A stretch of DNA of 64,000 nt, taken from positions 310,001 to 374,000 of the forward strand of contig JAANDG010000053.1 in the NCBI GenBank assembly GCA_036852015.1, written 5' to 3'. A model generated the notes under the pieces. The model was given only the letters and a program-made list of their open reading frames with translations, did not search any database and was not told where the DNA came from. Both the position numbers and the translations under genes were made by a program. Numbering within the stretch: position 1 is the first letter of the stretch; every line of letters starts with the position of its first letter. This DNA comes from Pelodera strongyloides. Taxonomy: Eukaryota > Nematoda > Chromadorea > Rhabditida > Rhabditidae. Positions 25,823-38,295 of this stretch are shown piece by piece.

Positions 25823-25968
25823 AACTCATCGTGGACAACTGAAATCTTACGTATTTATGCTAATTTGCTCGAATTTAGCTACATTTTTTTTATTCTAATT
25901 TATGTTCATTTGCATAAGCTGCATAAAAATGCTGGTTTCAAAAACCGGACAGTATTTCGCATGGGCAT
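25800..25968. mobile_element. MITE, family 1, overlapping the receptor stop codon
   Basis: The inverted ends ccggccggtttttgaaac and gtttcaaaaaccggacag enclose family-typical interior sequence (gacaactg, ttcatttgcataagctgcat). The receptor frame runs into the left end: ggccggtttttga encodes A-G-F-stop. The outermost terminal bases (TTAAAGCGGTAT) are not preserved on the left, where the sequence is coding. Confidence 0.75.
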
Positions 25969-26507
25969 GGCACCTGGGTTTCAACAAATGCTGCACAATT
26001 TGCGTTAATTTTGACATAATAATACTTTCTCCACTTCACGCTTCTCAAAAGGGGTCTAACAGTAGCACACCAATATTTCCATAGTCATAGTTGTTGAAGC
26101 AAGATCCAAAGCCATTTAGAACAATATTTTCAAAATCCACTTATTCCACTGTACATGCTAACTGATTTCTCTCCCTCAAAGTATTATGTATTATTGCCCT
26201 GTATGAACACTACTGAGTAAACCTTTATCTTTCCAACTTGAATAATCAGGAAAAAAAAGGTGTGAAATGAACAGTTCAACACTATCATATCAACATAAAA
26301 CGCCTGGAGATCTATTTCTCGAGAAACTATACAATACAGCGTGAGTAAACCCGTGTACAATTAACAAATAAACTAGGCAGGCTTAAAGAATTACCTATTT
26401 AAACCGCATGATCCAATGTCACAGATATTCAAAGGGGACTATTTTACCGGAAGTTGTACCAGATTTAAGAAAATAGCACAGCAGTTTATAGTAGCGGAGA
26501 CTATATG

Positions 26508-26643
26508 ATAAAGCGGCATAAAAGGTAAATATGTACTAGCACTACTGCATAGACGGCGGTTTGTGAAAAGCCCGGAATTTGCATACAATTCTGTTGGAAT
26601 GTCCTACAAACGTTTCAAAAAACGCATGTTATACAGCTTTAGC
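26508..26643. mobile_element. MITE, family 1, between the receptor and INTS5
   Basis: A short copy: ataaagcggcataaaagg on the left, and gtttcaaaaaacgcatg followed by ttatacagcttta on the right. It lies in the 900-bp convergent interval and ends 77 bp from the INTS5 stop codon. Confidence 0.65.
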
Positions 26644-26719
26644 GCGAGCACCACACGATGACGCCCCGTTTCAACCGAAAGTTACGCAATCGAATATATT
26701 TAGAGTTACATAGCATAGT

Positions 26720-27756
26720 TTACGGGTCCGGCTCAGCAATTTCCTGTACATCGGGAATGTCATCAATCACGTTGAATATGAGTGGAAATAGGTGTCCCCT
26801 CGTTCCAATATCTCTTTGCAGAACGGCTACAATCAGGTCCTCGGCCTCGTGGATGTGTTCCTGTAAATGCTGGTTTTATTAATCCATTTCTAATGTTGAA
26901 GCAGAATTCTAGCGTGTGCATAACGTACATCATACAAACAAACATTTGTATAATTATAAAATAATAATTTATTTTTATTTTTATTACTATGTGCACTGTC
27001 GAACGTCCCTTTAATTCCAAAGGGTGACAAAACAACCAGAATTCTGGTTAATAAATACTAATGTAGAACAAAGTTTAAAAACACGAAAAAGGTGTAAATA
27101 ACGAACATTCAGCTTTCCACTTTCTCCTCGCTTCGCAGCTCCAAACATAGCGTTCGCAACGCTCAGAACATTCTTTTTCTTCTACAAATACAATAAAAAT
27201 AAACATAAGCCCTCTACACAGGCAAATTCCGTGGCGCAATTCATTATATATTTAGTTAGAATAGAGTTAAATTTCCTGAAAATCTACAGAAAAGGCAAAG
27301 ACGACGGTAACGCGCTGAACAACTATTCACACAATCCAACACTACCCAGTACATACAAACTAGTGCTTCATTTCTCGTAGCGTACGAAATCTGAAACCCC
27401 CACCTGATAACACTTCCACACTTCGTTCAATAGCAAAAGGCCCTCGTGAGCACTGCACAGAGGCAGTAATTCGGCGAGTATGCTGAATTTCGAATGAACA
27501 ATGCCGCCCTGAAAGAGATTCTTGAAAATTATAACTATAAATTATAAATTCGCGAAACGACAACTAAAACGAGAGAGAGAGAAAGATAGAGAGAGAAAGA
27601 TAGAGAGAGAAGAGAGAAGAGAGAAGGAAGAAGATAGAAAAGAGAGAGATATGAGGGAGAGAAGAGGGAGAGTAGAACGGAGAGAGGAGAGATAGAAGAG
27701 AGGAGAGAAGAGAGAAGAGAGAAGAGAGAAGAGAGAAGAGGAAGAGAGAAGAGAGA

Positions 27757-27788
<32 letters not shown>

Positions 27789-30700
27789 AAAGAGAGAGAT
27801 AAGATACAAAGGTATTTATTAAGAGGTGAAAGAAAAGAAAGACTAATGATTAAACAAAGCTTGCTCCACCTTCAGTCCCAAATTCAGCCACCGATCAACT
27901 TTCAACATCATCGCGGCTGTCGGTTTCCTCGACAACTTATCGAAAGATGCATCAAATTCGATCTGCAAATGTAAAACAATATTCTAAGTGCTTCAATGGG
28001 AATTCCCAAACGTTGAACGCAAACGATACAATGAGAATGAAACATCGCGCAGTATCGAACAGTTACCTACATACGGTGCACAGGAATATAGCGTCCAACA
28101 CTTGTTTCACAAACCAGGCATTATACCGCTTTTAATTATTACTAAAAATCAGGCACTCCAACAAGTCCCACCATGCTATCCGCCATGAGAGCCTTCATCA
28201 CGGGGGCAGCGAACCAAACACATGGTTCGACTTCGGCCACCAGGTGCAGAATGCCCTCAGCGACGAACGAGGACTGGACACGACGAGCCACCTTGATATA
28301 CCTGAATGGCCAGATAAGCGAACGTGCAAATATCACTACTGCAGTTGACAAACTTGATTTTGAAACAATAAGCATCCGAACACTAGTACAAAAGCAAAAA
28401 ATGGCACAACGACGAACGACGCACTGCATTGACCTTCCCAACGGCAAAAACTTGAGCACCTGACCAAGTTACTATAATCAACAAGCACGATGGTGCCAAT
28501 ACATAAATGGCTGCAAAGTGACCCACCTACTAATAGACTCTTTTTCCGTATCCCATTCATAAAAGGTGTAGTCACCCGAGAGGGCATCGCCACATAACCG
28601 TTCAACGAGAAGTAGCGACTAAATATTTAAAAAGTAATTTCTTGAACAAAACGGTTGTTGTCTACATATAAATTATGCGCAAGCTCACGCACAAACAAAG
28701 TTACAAATTTTAACGTACAAAATTTTTGATTCCAAATATAACCTTTTGTAACTCTGGCGAAGGAACGGATATGAGGTTCCGATTCTGCTCATATGTCAAT
28801 CAGCTCGTACGGTGAACAAATGTGCAAGAACAAGTACCTATCACCGAAATCATGGAAAAATGGAAAACTAACCAATCCCTTCGCATTTGTCAGTGAATGG
28901 TCTCGGGTACTGGCCAACATTAAAACTCGTAGAGAGTCCAAGAAGACCTCCCGTCGGAAATATTCATCCTCCTGAAGAACGTAACAAATTTGTAAATAAG
29001 AGAAAAAAATAGGTAAATAAGAGAAAAAAATATGTAAATAAGAGATTTTATTAATAAGAGATCGAGACTCGGTTGCCGACATTGGACCACCCAGGAAGTC
29101 CACCACGCACACCGGACCACCCAGGAAGTCCACCACGCACACCACCAAGGAAGTCCACCACGTACACTGGACACCCAGGCGATCCACCACGCACACCGGA
29201 CCACCCAGGAAGTCCATCACGCACACCGGACCACCCAGGAGGTCCATCACGCACACCGGACCACCCAGGAGGTCCACCACGCACACCGGACCACCCAGGA
29301 AGTCCACCACGCACATCGGACCACCCAGGAAGTACACCACGCACACCACCAAGGAAGTCCACCACGTACACTGGACCACCCAGGCGATCCACCACGCACA
29401 CCGGACCACCCAGGAAGTCCACCACGCACTGGACCACCCAGACGGTCCATCACGCACACCAGACCACCCAGGAAGTCCATCACGCAAATCGGACCACCCA
29501 GGAGGTCCACCACGCACACCAGACCACCCAGGAAGTCCACCACGCACACCGGACCACCCAGGAAGTCCACCACACACACCGGACCACCCAGGAGGTCCAC
29601 CACGCACACCGTACCACCCAGGAAGTTAACCACGCACACCGGACCACCCAGGAAGTCCACCACGCACACAGGACCACCCAGGAAGTCCACCACGCCCACA
29701 GGACCACTCAGGATCAGAAAGATTGGAGATCATAGGTCACTTAAATACCAATATGTATAGGAAACTACAACTAATTACTAAAAATGAATAGATACCGTGA
29801 CAGAGTGTTGCTTGTTATTCTTTCTGGCTCCCTTTCCAATTACTCCGGAATGTGCCATTTGTGCCGTTCTCTTCTTGGCTGCCAACTCGTGAATGTGTTC
29901 GAGGAATGAATATTCATCGATATCATTTTCACAACCATTCACTTCCAGGTCACTGGCGTCCACAGATGACTGCAAACACAAAAAATGAAACGCGTAAAAC
30001 CGAAAGTTCGTTGCTACGTTCAACCAAATGGAACAAAATTGCCAGAGCTTTTTCAACTCCCAGGAGCAATCAACAAAATAGAAAGTAACTATATATTAGT
30101 TTGATCAAAGGAATAAAACACATCACATCGCATGTTTTAATAAATGAGAAATTCCTTACCGTAGATGGCGCAGCGGACAGCTTGAGCTCAGTATGATCGC
30201 CAAATAGTCGTGCAGCATGCTGAAACACAAGCTTCTGCTTCTACTAACCCTTCCCGTGAGGAAATACATAGAAGACATAGATATCACAAAAGTATCTCAT
30301 AATTCATTTCCAACAAAGTCTTTACCTGCAAGCAACAATCGGCATATGAAGTGACGAACCAAGTGGTAAACACATGGCACAAATGGTGGAGTTGTAAATA
30401 GACAAAGTTGGATACGGCGGTGCGAAGTTCAACAAATACGGCTAACATATCCGGATCAGCACTGTTGGTATCTATAAGAAAAAGACGTTGTTCACATAAC
30501 CCAAAAACCAATACCACCGCACCAATTCCGTGATTAGCGTATTAAAGTATGCCGAGTCACCTGCGTCAATGGCGAGATTTACGTATGCACTGGTTGCTCA
30601 AAACCAGGATGTGAGGAGGAAATTCGTTCGACAGCAATGACCCAAGACAAGACCCCCAATGAGCCCATAAATTATAACACTAACCAAGAAACCCATCAAG

Positions 30701-33700
30701 AAACACAAATTTGTCTCGGCAATGGTGAATCTTTTATAGAAACTAAAATAACACAATGCTCACTGCAAAAAACTGGAGGAAAAAAATGCAAACTCCCTCT
30801 GCTAGAGCCGAACAAAATTTTTTTTCAATGTTTCAAATGTCGAAATATCAACCTTGATTAGCGACTGCTTGGAGTGTCCACATCAGCATTGTACCCAATT
30901 GCATACACAATTTATACGCATAACGTGTGCCCATCAAGATCGAACGAGCTTTGCCAGGCCTACAAAAAGAGAACAAATGACAACATGAAATAGAAAATAA
31001 AACTGAGAGGTCTAGAAAACGGGATAGCCAGAAATCGAAAATAAACCGGCAAGAAAATATCGATCTTGGGAAACATACATCAGAATTTAACTTTGACGAA
31101 CTAGTATAAACTACTCACAAAATGGGTGGTGTTTTCACATTGGCAAGCGGAGATAATGAAGCCAATAACCGACTGAAGCACAGGACCATTTCAGAAGCAA
31201 CTTTCACATTGTTCGCCTAAACAACAACAACCAATACACTGTCTAACAACCAATTAACCACAATCATGACACAGCGTCAAAATAAACTAATAAAACAGTG
31301 TGATCACTTGTAGTAACTCCTTACTCATCGCTGCGCAAAGTAAATTTACACTACATATATATCAAACAATTAACCATAATCATATCATGACGCATTATGA
31401 AAAAAATACCGGGCAAAGAAACACATCGACACTAAGAAAGGTGAACGGTCAAGCTAAGTCAAATATCAATTCGCGAAAAAAATTAATAGATATGATCTAA
31501 CAAAATCAGCAAAGAGCAAACCTCCAAACAATCTTCGATCCTGTCGATAATCCACGAACAAACGTCGACAAGGAATGGACTGACCGCATCAGCCACATTC
31601 AAACTGAAAAATTGAAAATGCAGAATAAGCTAGTACTTACAAAAGATCGGGAGAGAAACACATTGCACTAAGAAGCCAAATCGGACATAAGGGATGTACT
31701 GACTACTACGGACTCCAGATTGGCTATAAGCACCTGGAACTTATCACCTTTGGAACATAACCGACTCTGAAAATCTCTGGGGGCGTTTCTGATTCCGACA
31801 ATTACTGTACATTAAGATGATCACCATTTTACATTGACAACAAAGAGAAAAGAAACAAATTAATAAATACCCACACTACATAGCTCACATAAGCCAATGC
31901 TGCTCACAACTAAACATACCCCAAAAACTTGAGCACGTCCTTTCCTGGAGCTCCCTCTTCCCACTCATGCAATTGGCGAATGTTTTCCAACCAGCGCAAA
32001 TCGCTCAAAAAGGTTGGATCACCTAAAAGTTCTGATTGGGGCGTAAATTATCGCAAGAACAACGTCCGGGTTGGCTCAGAGCTCAGACCATCTCAAAGCT
32101 CCAAGAGTATACAAGCAATCAACAAGCTATTTCAGTGAAAACGTTTCAATATAGAATCTCGCCCCGCCCGTACAAAATGTTCACTACATGTCAGAAAAAA
32201 TACCGGGTAAAGAAACACATCGACACTAAGAAAAGTAAACGGGGAGGTCAAATATCAATTCATTGCAAAAAAAATGGGCTCAGAGTTGGCTCCTGCCTAT
32301 ACGCCACCAGAAAATGAACCACATCACGTAAAAACGACAAACTGCTTACCGGCTGTTTTCTTTTCCTCATAAATTTGCTCTCGTATTTCGGGAATGGATC
32401 GATACGCTGTTAACATAAGATCGGGAACAAATGGAGTGATCGTTGTCAGAAACGAACAGAGCACGGCCAACTGAAAAACCGAAAGGTCTGTTTCGTTTTA
32501 GAGAAGTGAAATCTTATTATATAAAAGAAAAGAGTTTGTGGCCGGGTGAATTTATTTGTGATTACGACCACAACGGAGCCCTTTCATAAAGTTTTTTCGA
32601 CATTGAAACACAGCATACAAAATTATTGACGGTGAACGGATTTGAACCCGCGCCCTCCGCTTTCGAGTCAAACGCTCTACCTGTTGCGCCAAGACAGCTT
32701 ACTTTCTCCGCCCAACAAGCACTACACAATGCTCTCGGTAATGCATTAGCATGCAAATTTCACGCCGCATCCACATAAATCGGTCTCAAACCATACCTTA
32801 CGTGACCAGAGCCTCAGAAAGAAAAAGTATAAAAAATGAAACATTCGCTCACTGGTTGTCTCTCATTAGCCGAGAAAATGAAGCGAACAATGATCTCTGC
32901 TCCTTTCTTCGGTCCCATATTGATTGTCAGCAGATGCCAATAACGAATGAGAGTGGAAGCTCTGAAAAAAGAAGCCAAATATAGTAAACCATAAGTATGC
33001 AAATAACACATTTGCAGCATGCACAGTGGAGTCGTCTATCAAGGTTTACCCGTTGAACTAATTAAGCATAAATTAGATAGCTAAGAGCAGTGCACTCACC
33101 ACAGTCGAGAAGGTCATTCTACTTATTCATAACCAACCCTCTTGGATTTGCAATAGCCGCATCGATGATCATCTGTAGCCGAGCTCCATGCGCGCATTCT
33201 GTCAGCGTCGGGTAATCAGCGTTGGGATGCGCGTGCACAATTTGTAGAAACACGTTCACCGCTTCGTCCTGCATAGTTAAAAGAATATCTTACAACGGTC
33301 AAGAAATAGAAACAATTCTTGAAAATGGATGGCTCAAAAATTGGTCTATACGAGGGAAGGGAACACAAATGGTATAATTCCGGAAATTTCAGCACTAGCA
33401 GTAGAGCACACTCATTCTGAGCCGCGACTGAAAACTTCTCTAACACACTCATATCCTAACTACTCTCCATGAACGAGCAAAAGTCGGTAAAATGTGTGTA
33501 CGATCAAAAACATTAAAAACCCTACCACAACGATTAGTGCGCCTTCCTTCAAATCCTTGTACGCGCCCTCATTTGTTTTATCATCTAAAAAAGGAGAAGC
33601 CCATGATCAGTCCGAAAATCCACATTAATGCCACAAAATAGCTGAAGGCCGAAAGAATAAGTAAAACTCGATTTGAATGAATAGTAGCACGACAAACATA

Positions 33701-36700
33701 CCAGGGCAAGTACTCGGTTCGTAGGCAATTTGCATGATACAATCAAAAATGTGGCGAAGTCCTTTCAATTCCAATGCGCCCACCTGAAAGAAGAAACACT
33801 TCAGACCAGTGCTAGTGCTGCACAACATAAACCCCAAGCATTAACGGTCTGTTTAGCCTACTCGACAGACTAACAAGAATTTCTCACAATCAGATAACTT
33901 TGCTATAAGTCTCCGGATATAGTTCGCTCTACGTCCTGCTCCAGAATACACAGAATATTCATATAGTGTTAATGAAAACAAATACCAAAGATGCGAGTTT
34001 ACGGTAACATCATTCAAAACTTAGCCTTGGCTCACCATTTGTTTGATAAATTCATGGTATGTCTTGTTCGGGAGTATACTATTCTTTGGCAGAGCTCGCA
34101 AATGACACATCGCGCGGAAGAAATACACTGGCGAGGCTGAAAACAGAAAACATGTGCAATTTTTTTTATACGATATCAAGCATACGAGAAGTAAGTAAGA
34201 AACCCCAAAGCAAACAACGAGGTTTTTCAACTTCCAAAGACAACACGAAAGAGATCACCGGCTTTCTTCACGAATAGACCAGACTTTGCTATCTAAAAAT
34301 ATACATCTTTAACCAAAACATACCCATATCCCCACAGTAGGTTACAATATTGCGCAGCGTCACCACAGAACACGTGACGAGTTTAAAGAAGAAAACGAAC
34401 CCAAGGTGTGCATCTTTTCCTTCCACACAATCTTGGTCAAGTGCTTGCTGAACAACAACATGATCACATTTAAAAGTACGTATCCAGGTCATGCTTACCC
34501 ACCCTTCTAGTCGGGGAAGACTCTATGAGGGCATTCTATAAGTGCATTTACATTCCATAACAAACGTGGTCCCCATCTGGGTATAGAAAAAAGTAGACGT
34601 ACAACCCGTATAACACTATATACCTTGACAATTTTTCTGACAACGTCCCGTAGCTCCCTGTCACTGGATCTGGTGAGAAAATTGAAAACTTCGGCCAGCG
34701 TGTTTATTCTCGCGTTGTAATCGTCAGTCAATGTTTCGGCGGCTACACGCGTGCGCTAGAAAAAAAACGAAATGTGAGATTGTTAGAATGTATCTCTCTC
34801 AAGACTAGACATTGAAATGCACCGATTGAACAGAAGAGAATTTGTTACAGCACCCACATTTACACCCACACTCACACCCACCCACACATACACTCACTCA
34901 CTCACACCGTAACCCAATCACTTACATCCACACGATCCTGCTCCTTGACTATTGCAACAAACTCCTTGAAATTGTTCATTCCAACAGTGAACAGATTTTC
35001 AACGATAAGTCCGGAAAAACGATTTCTGAACGGGAAAACACATAGTGTTCAAATACAAATGTTTAATTCGCGTTCGATGTACAAAGTCACAGTTCACCTA
35101 CTCAGTTAATCTCCGACCCAATGCGCGCCCAAATTATGGCTTTCGACCCCACCGCCGACGCTAAATATGACTGAAATTTGCAGTGCCGACCCTTTAGCAG
35201 TACAAATAGTGTAGCAGTACAGTAGGCAGCAGCAGTGAACGCATGCCAGCCAAACTGACCCAAGACTGACCCAGGTCCGACCCAACTGGCGCGCTTGCAG
35301 CCCTTCCGCATGCACATCGCATTTTTCACGATGATTTTTTCAAATTTTTTTTGAAGTTCTGCACTTTCTGGTTTTTTCTAATTTGTTTCTATTTCCTTTA
35401 TTATTTCCTCTATTAACTTATTGCTATCACAGGTACCATTGCTTCACTTACTGGTGCGCGTTCAAGCAAGCAAACAAACGGAAGGAAACACGATAAAAGT
35501 AAGTAAGTTTATGATGTGGTAACTGTAGGGTTCTCATCGGTCACTATAGATAGACTCAGCCGTAGAAGTATATGTTACTAATAGTTTGTAATCTTCGCAG
35601 ACGCAGAAGTATTATATTTTCATTTACTATTTAATTTAATACATTTAGGAACTGGTGGGCAGCTCCATGGAAGTTCACAACATCAAAGATGCATTCTGCT
35701 GCCTGATACTAATACTGGACAATGGAACATTCGCTAAAACTCCGTCAAATTTGAATGTTTAGTCATATACTGTGTACGTATTAATCGCAATAAACATTTC
35801 CTCCCGTTATGTAGCGTAATTTATGGGCTACGCTTCTGTACAAATTACGATGGTGCCGGCTCCAAACAGTGTTGCCGACCCAACTCCGACTCCAAACAGT
35901 GGTTTTGCCGACCCAACTCCCACGCTGTTTTCAAATTTTTCGACCCGGGGCGGAAACTAGGACCGCCCAGAGTCGGACTTCGCTTTAGTTGGGTCGGCAC
36001 TTTGGGTCGGAGAGGAACATAGAAAGGCAACGAATTGACAGCAAAAGCAGTCGTTATTACATGGCATATACATCGCAAAACGAACTAGGACTAGGTCACA
36101 GAAACAACATGATGACTTACGCAAGTCGCAGCCAAATCCAAATAAAATTCGCTCCGCCCCGAGATGCGTCAAAGAGCACGTTGAGCGCATCGTCCGGACG
36201 GATTGGCAGTCTGGAAAGCAGGTTTCATTTACGTGCTAAAAGGGAAGTCGAAGGCGGTCAGCTTAGTGGCCGGAACAAACTAGAGACTGTATCAAACGCT
36301 ATATTTTACTTAAATATACAAGTTGTAATTCTCTCAATGAACATAAAAATATAACAAAGAAACACGGAAACCCACAATTTTTCAAATACCGTATCGAGAA
36401 ACATCAACACACGTCGTACTGTCTCTGACATCCTGAAAAAGGGAAAACTAGCTTTAGTATCTTTACACTACAGTATCATGACAACTTGACAACACTCTAA
36501 ACTCCCTGAATTGCAGTACCAGCCAATAAAATAAACAAATGTATTAAAAACAAGCAATGTTATCGCTACGTGCAAAGGATACAAGAAAACTAGTATATCA
36601 ACCATTATATTTAAAAAAAATATCTGAAAGAAATAACACTTACATCATCATTTCCAGGTATCCATCAGGTCCACGATTAAGCATGGATTGTGCCCAGAGT

Positions 36701-38295
36701 CTCGTGCAGTTCAGACGTGCCAACTCAACGGCCAAGTTACATACCCACTAAAAGGCATAAAAAAATTTTGAAACATTCCAAATACACCAGCATTTCTCAG
36801 AAAAGAAAACAATGAAAAATCGATACAGTATTATACGATTAAATTAAAAAGAAAATCTCACAAAATTGCAATGAACTATTCATAGAAAGTGACGATAAGG
36901 GGAAAAATGTGCCAGCTAATGGTAATTTGGTAATATTGATATAGCAGAAGGTAGCTTTACCTTCAACGCGTCGATTGCCATCAAATTCCCCGGATCCTTC
37001 AAAATAAAGCGCTCGACATGCTTCAAAATGTCTCCGACAGCAGTGATCAGATTTATTGGCTCGGAAACCGGTACTGGAATCAAATAAATTAACTTGTAAG
37101 CTAGAGAAACAATAAAACTTTAACAACCAACAGTTTTTGGTGCAAAGACAAAACTCACAGTTTGGAGTGTCGAGTTTCGAAAAGGTTAGATGAGTTGCCT
37201 CGTGAATCAGAAGACCGGTATATCCGAGCACAGCAGACCTATAAATAAATATTGGTGGTTAGATGGCGGAAGCACGTAAACACTATTAAATTATTAAAGC
37301 GGTAATGCACGTGGCTTGTGAAGCATGTACATGTACTCGAACTGTATTCCCTTGCCTTGTACTATATGCAAACTGTGTTCCGTTCTGCGTACTCTAGTAC
37401 TTTTTTCATGTAATAGTTTAAATTTAAATGCACCTATATACATCACAGACCAGACCACGTGCAATACCGCTTTAATTTGGAACCAATTAATAGAAAACAA
37501 CAATGAATTCAAATTACCTGCAAGCTGGAATATGGTCGAAGCAAGTTAATGCCGGGGATGTTAGGTCGGCAACCGGTAGAACTGCATAGACGTTCCGGTT
37601 TCTGTAGACCGAATTCACATCTCCTCGAACAGCCAACAGTTGGAACGTCTCGCGGATGTGGCGGATTTGAAGGCACATCTAATTAGAGAAATATAAACGC
37701 TAGAACAAGTTCATAGCGCGTGACGAACTTTTGCTTACAGTTTGATTCGTTCGGTAGATGCACCGGAAGAGTCAGCATTGGTTGCGTGAAACATTGGCAC
37801 GTGTGGCTCAAACAGAAGAGCGTGCAAGTGACGTGGGATCGGACCCTCACTATGTAATAGTTTTCACAACACACCAGATTGTTGTTGTCCCCAGACCCAG
37901 GAAGGCTAGCTATCGATAAAACAATAGTTTATAACAAGTACCTGAGAAAATGCCTCCTTTTCCTTGTCCGTTTGCTTTTCGCGTTCTGGTAATTTTACCC
38001 ACAAAGAATTATCTTCTTTTGACTTTTGTCGCCTCTGTCGATTTTCCAATTTTGAGCACGGCTTCTTGGTGGGCTTACCACGAGTTTTCTAGATAAGTAT
38101 GTACTTGAAATGTTCATCGAGAAATCAAATCACAAGTGCCAAGCAAGGACAACTGACTATAGTATTATATTTTTCTACGAAAATATAAGTAAGGAGTACC
38201 TCATCGCTCTCCTCCATTATTTCTCCCGGTTCCGCGTCCGGAGACATTGGAGCATCCATAGCACCTGGGGACATAGGAGTGTCCTCACAATTCAT
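26720..38295 (-). CDS. INTS5: Integrator complex subunit 5
   Basis: Subunit of the metazoan Integrator, which cleaves snRNA 3' ends and attenuates Pol II transcripts. About 35 small exons. Coding blocks (low to high): 26720-26860, 27107-27181, 27404-27508, 27870-27962, 28163-28301, 28527-28618, 28743-28784, 28873-28971, 29796-29969, 30160-30219, 30326-30471, 30561-30596, 30853-30959, 31119-31216, 31522-31603, 31920-32022, 32350-32470, 32853-32959, 33100-33118, 33134-33268, 33526-33584, 33702-33783, 34036-34136, 34324-34447, 34624-34755, 34926-35025, 36121-36210, 36390-36432, 36644-36747, 36961-37073, 37159-37238, 37518-37678, 37739-37845, 37942-38088, 38200-38295. Recognition rests on NFIWIWLRLANRFSG, matching human HFDWVVAHIGSSFPG, on HSGVIGKGARK (HAGVIGRGLKPPK), LLLVERLCGDA and LLLLNEVWKCY. 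No introns from 26720 to 35025 conflict in phase; two upstream junctions do. The acidic, MSP-rich N-terminal exons are the least certain part; about 1170 aa versus 1019 in human. Confidence 0.85.
27571..27808. repeat. (GA)n-rich microsatellite in INTS5 intron
   Basis: GAGA and GAGAA repeats over about 240 bp, between coding blocks 27404-27508 and 27870-27962. The serine/leucine frame on the minus strand is an artefact. Confidence 0.9.
28100..28140. repeat. Right end of MITE family 1 in INTS5 intron
   Basis: tgtttcacaaaccaggcat followed by tataccgcttttaat matches the family end. The left end is not resolved; it would lie near 27965. Confidence 0.5.
29078..29715. repeat. 30-bp minisatellite in INTS5 intron
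   Basis: About 21 tandem copies of a 30-bp unit built from ccaggaagtccaccacgcac and accggaccac, with scattered substitutions (aagt/aggt/gatc variants) and a few shortened units. It lies between INTS5 coding blocks 28873-28971 and 29796-29969. Because 30 is a multiple of three, all frames stay open: a proline-rich collagen-like frame on + and tryptophan/glycine-rich frames on -. None has an independent start, codon bias or homology. Confidence 0.92.
32575..32715 (-). repeat. tRNA-derived SINE or pseudo-tRNA in INTS5 intron
   Basis: Read on the minus strand it carries an A box (tggcgcaacaggtagagcg) and a B box (gcgggttcaaatccgttc), 33 bp apart, the classic Pol III arrangement. The anticodon loop could be ctcgaaa (CGA), but the anticodon stem has several mismatches and the 3' end is not a good acceptor partner, so a SINE head is more likely than an intact tRNA. 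Confidence 0.6.
35100..36015. repeat. Element with inverted CCGACCCAA-type repeats in INTS5 intron
   Basis: Many copies of cgaccca/ccgacccaa cluster at 35105-35290 and 35870-35945, with the complementary tgggtcgg/gagtcgg at 35960-36010. The largest INTS5 intron (35026-36120) consists mostly of this. A degenerate foldback element or decayed tandem-repeat transposon is likely, similar in design to 10841-11612. No coding sequence. Confidence 0.5.
37293..37474. mobile_element. MITE, family 1 subfamily with cacgtg ends, INTS5 intron
   Basis: TTAAAGCGGTAATGCACGTG on the left is the inverted counterpart of cacgtgcaataccgctttaa on the right. 182 bp long and bounded by TTAA. It lies in the intron between coding blocks 37159-37238 and 37518-37678. 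Confidence 0.8.

Noticed and set aside
28789..29735. Long open frames over 29.05-29.73 kb on both strands (collagen-like Pro/Gly on +, Trp/Gly on -; up to 272 codons)
   Set aside because: They are translations of the 30-bp minisatellite. All frames are open because the unit length is a multiple of three, and the region is an INTS5 intron. Only 28873-28971 within the longest frame is a real exon.
32575..32715. Functional tRNA gene (possible anticodon CGA) on the minus strand
   Set aside because: A and B boxes are good, but the anticodon and acceptor stems pair poorly, and it lies in an INTS5 intron. A SINE head fits better.
36121..36190. Alternative INTS5 frame giving CQSVRTMRSTCSLTHLG from the 36121-36210 exon
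   Set aside because: It would join the upstream exon in phase, but it destroys the match to human INTS5 (LPIRPDDALNVLF...NFIWIWL) and does not continue into the exon at 34926-35025.
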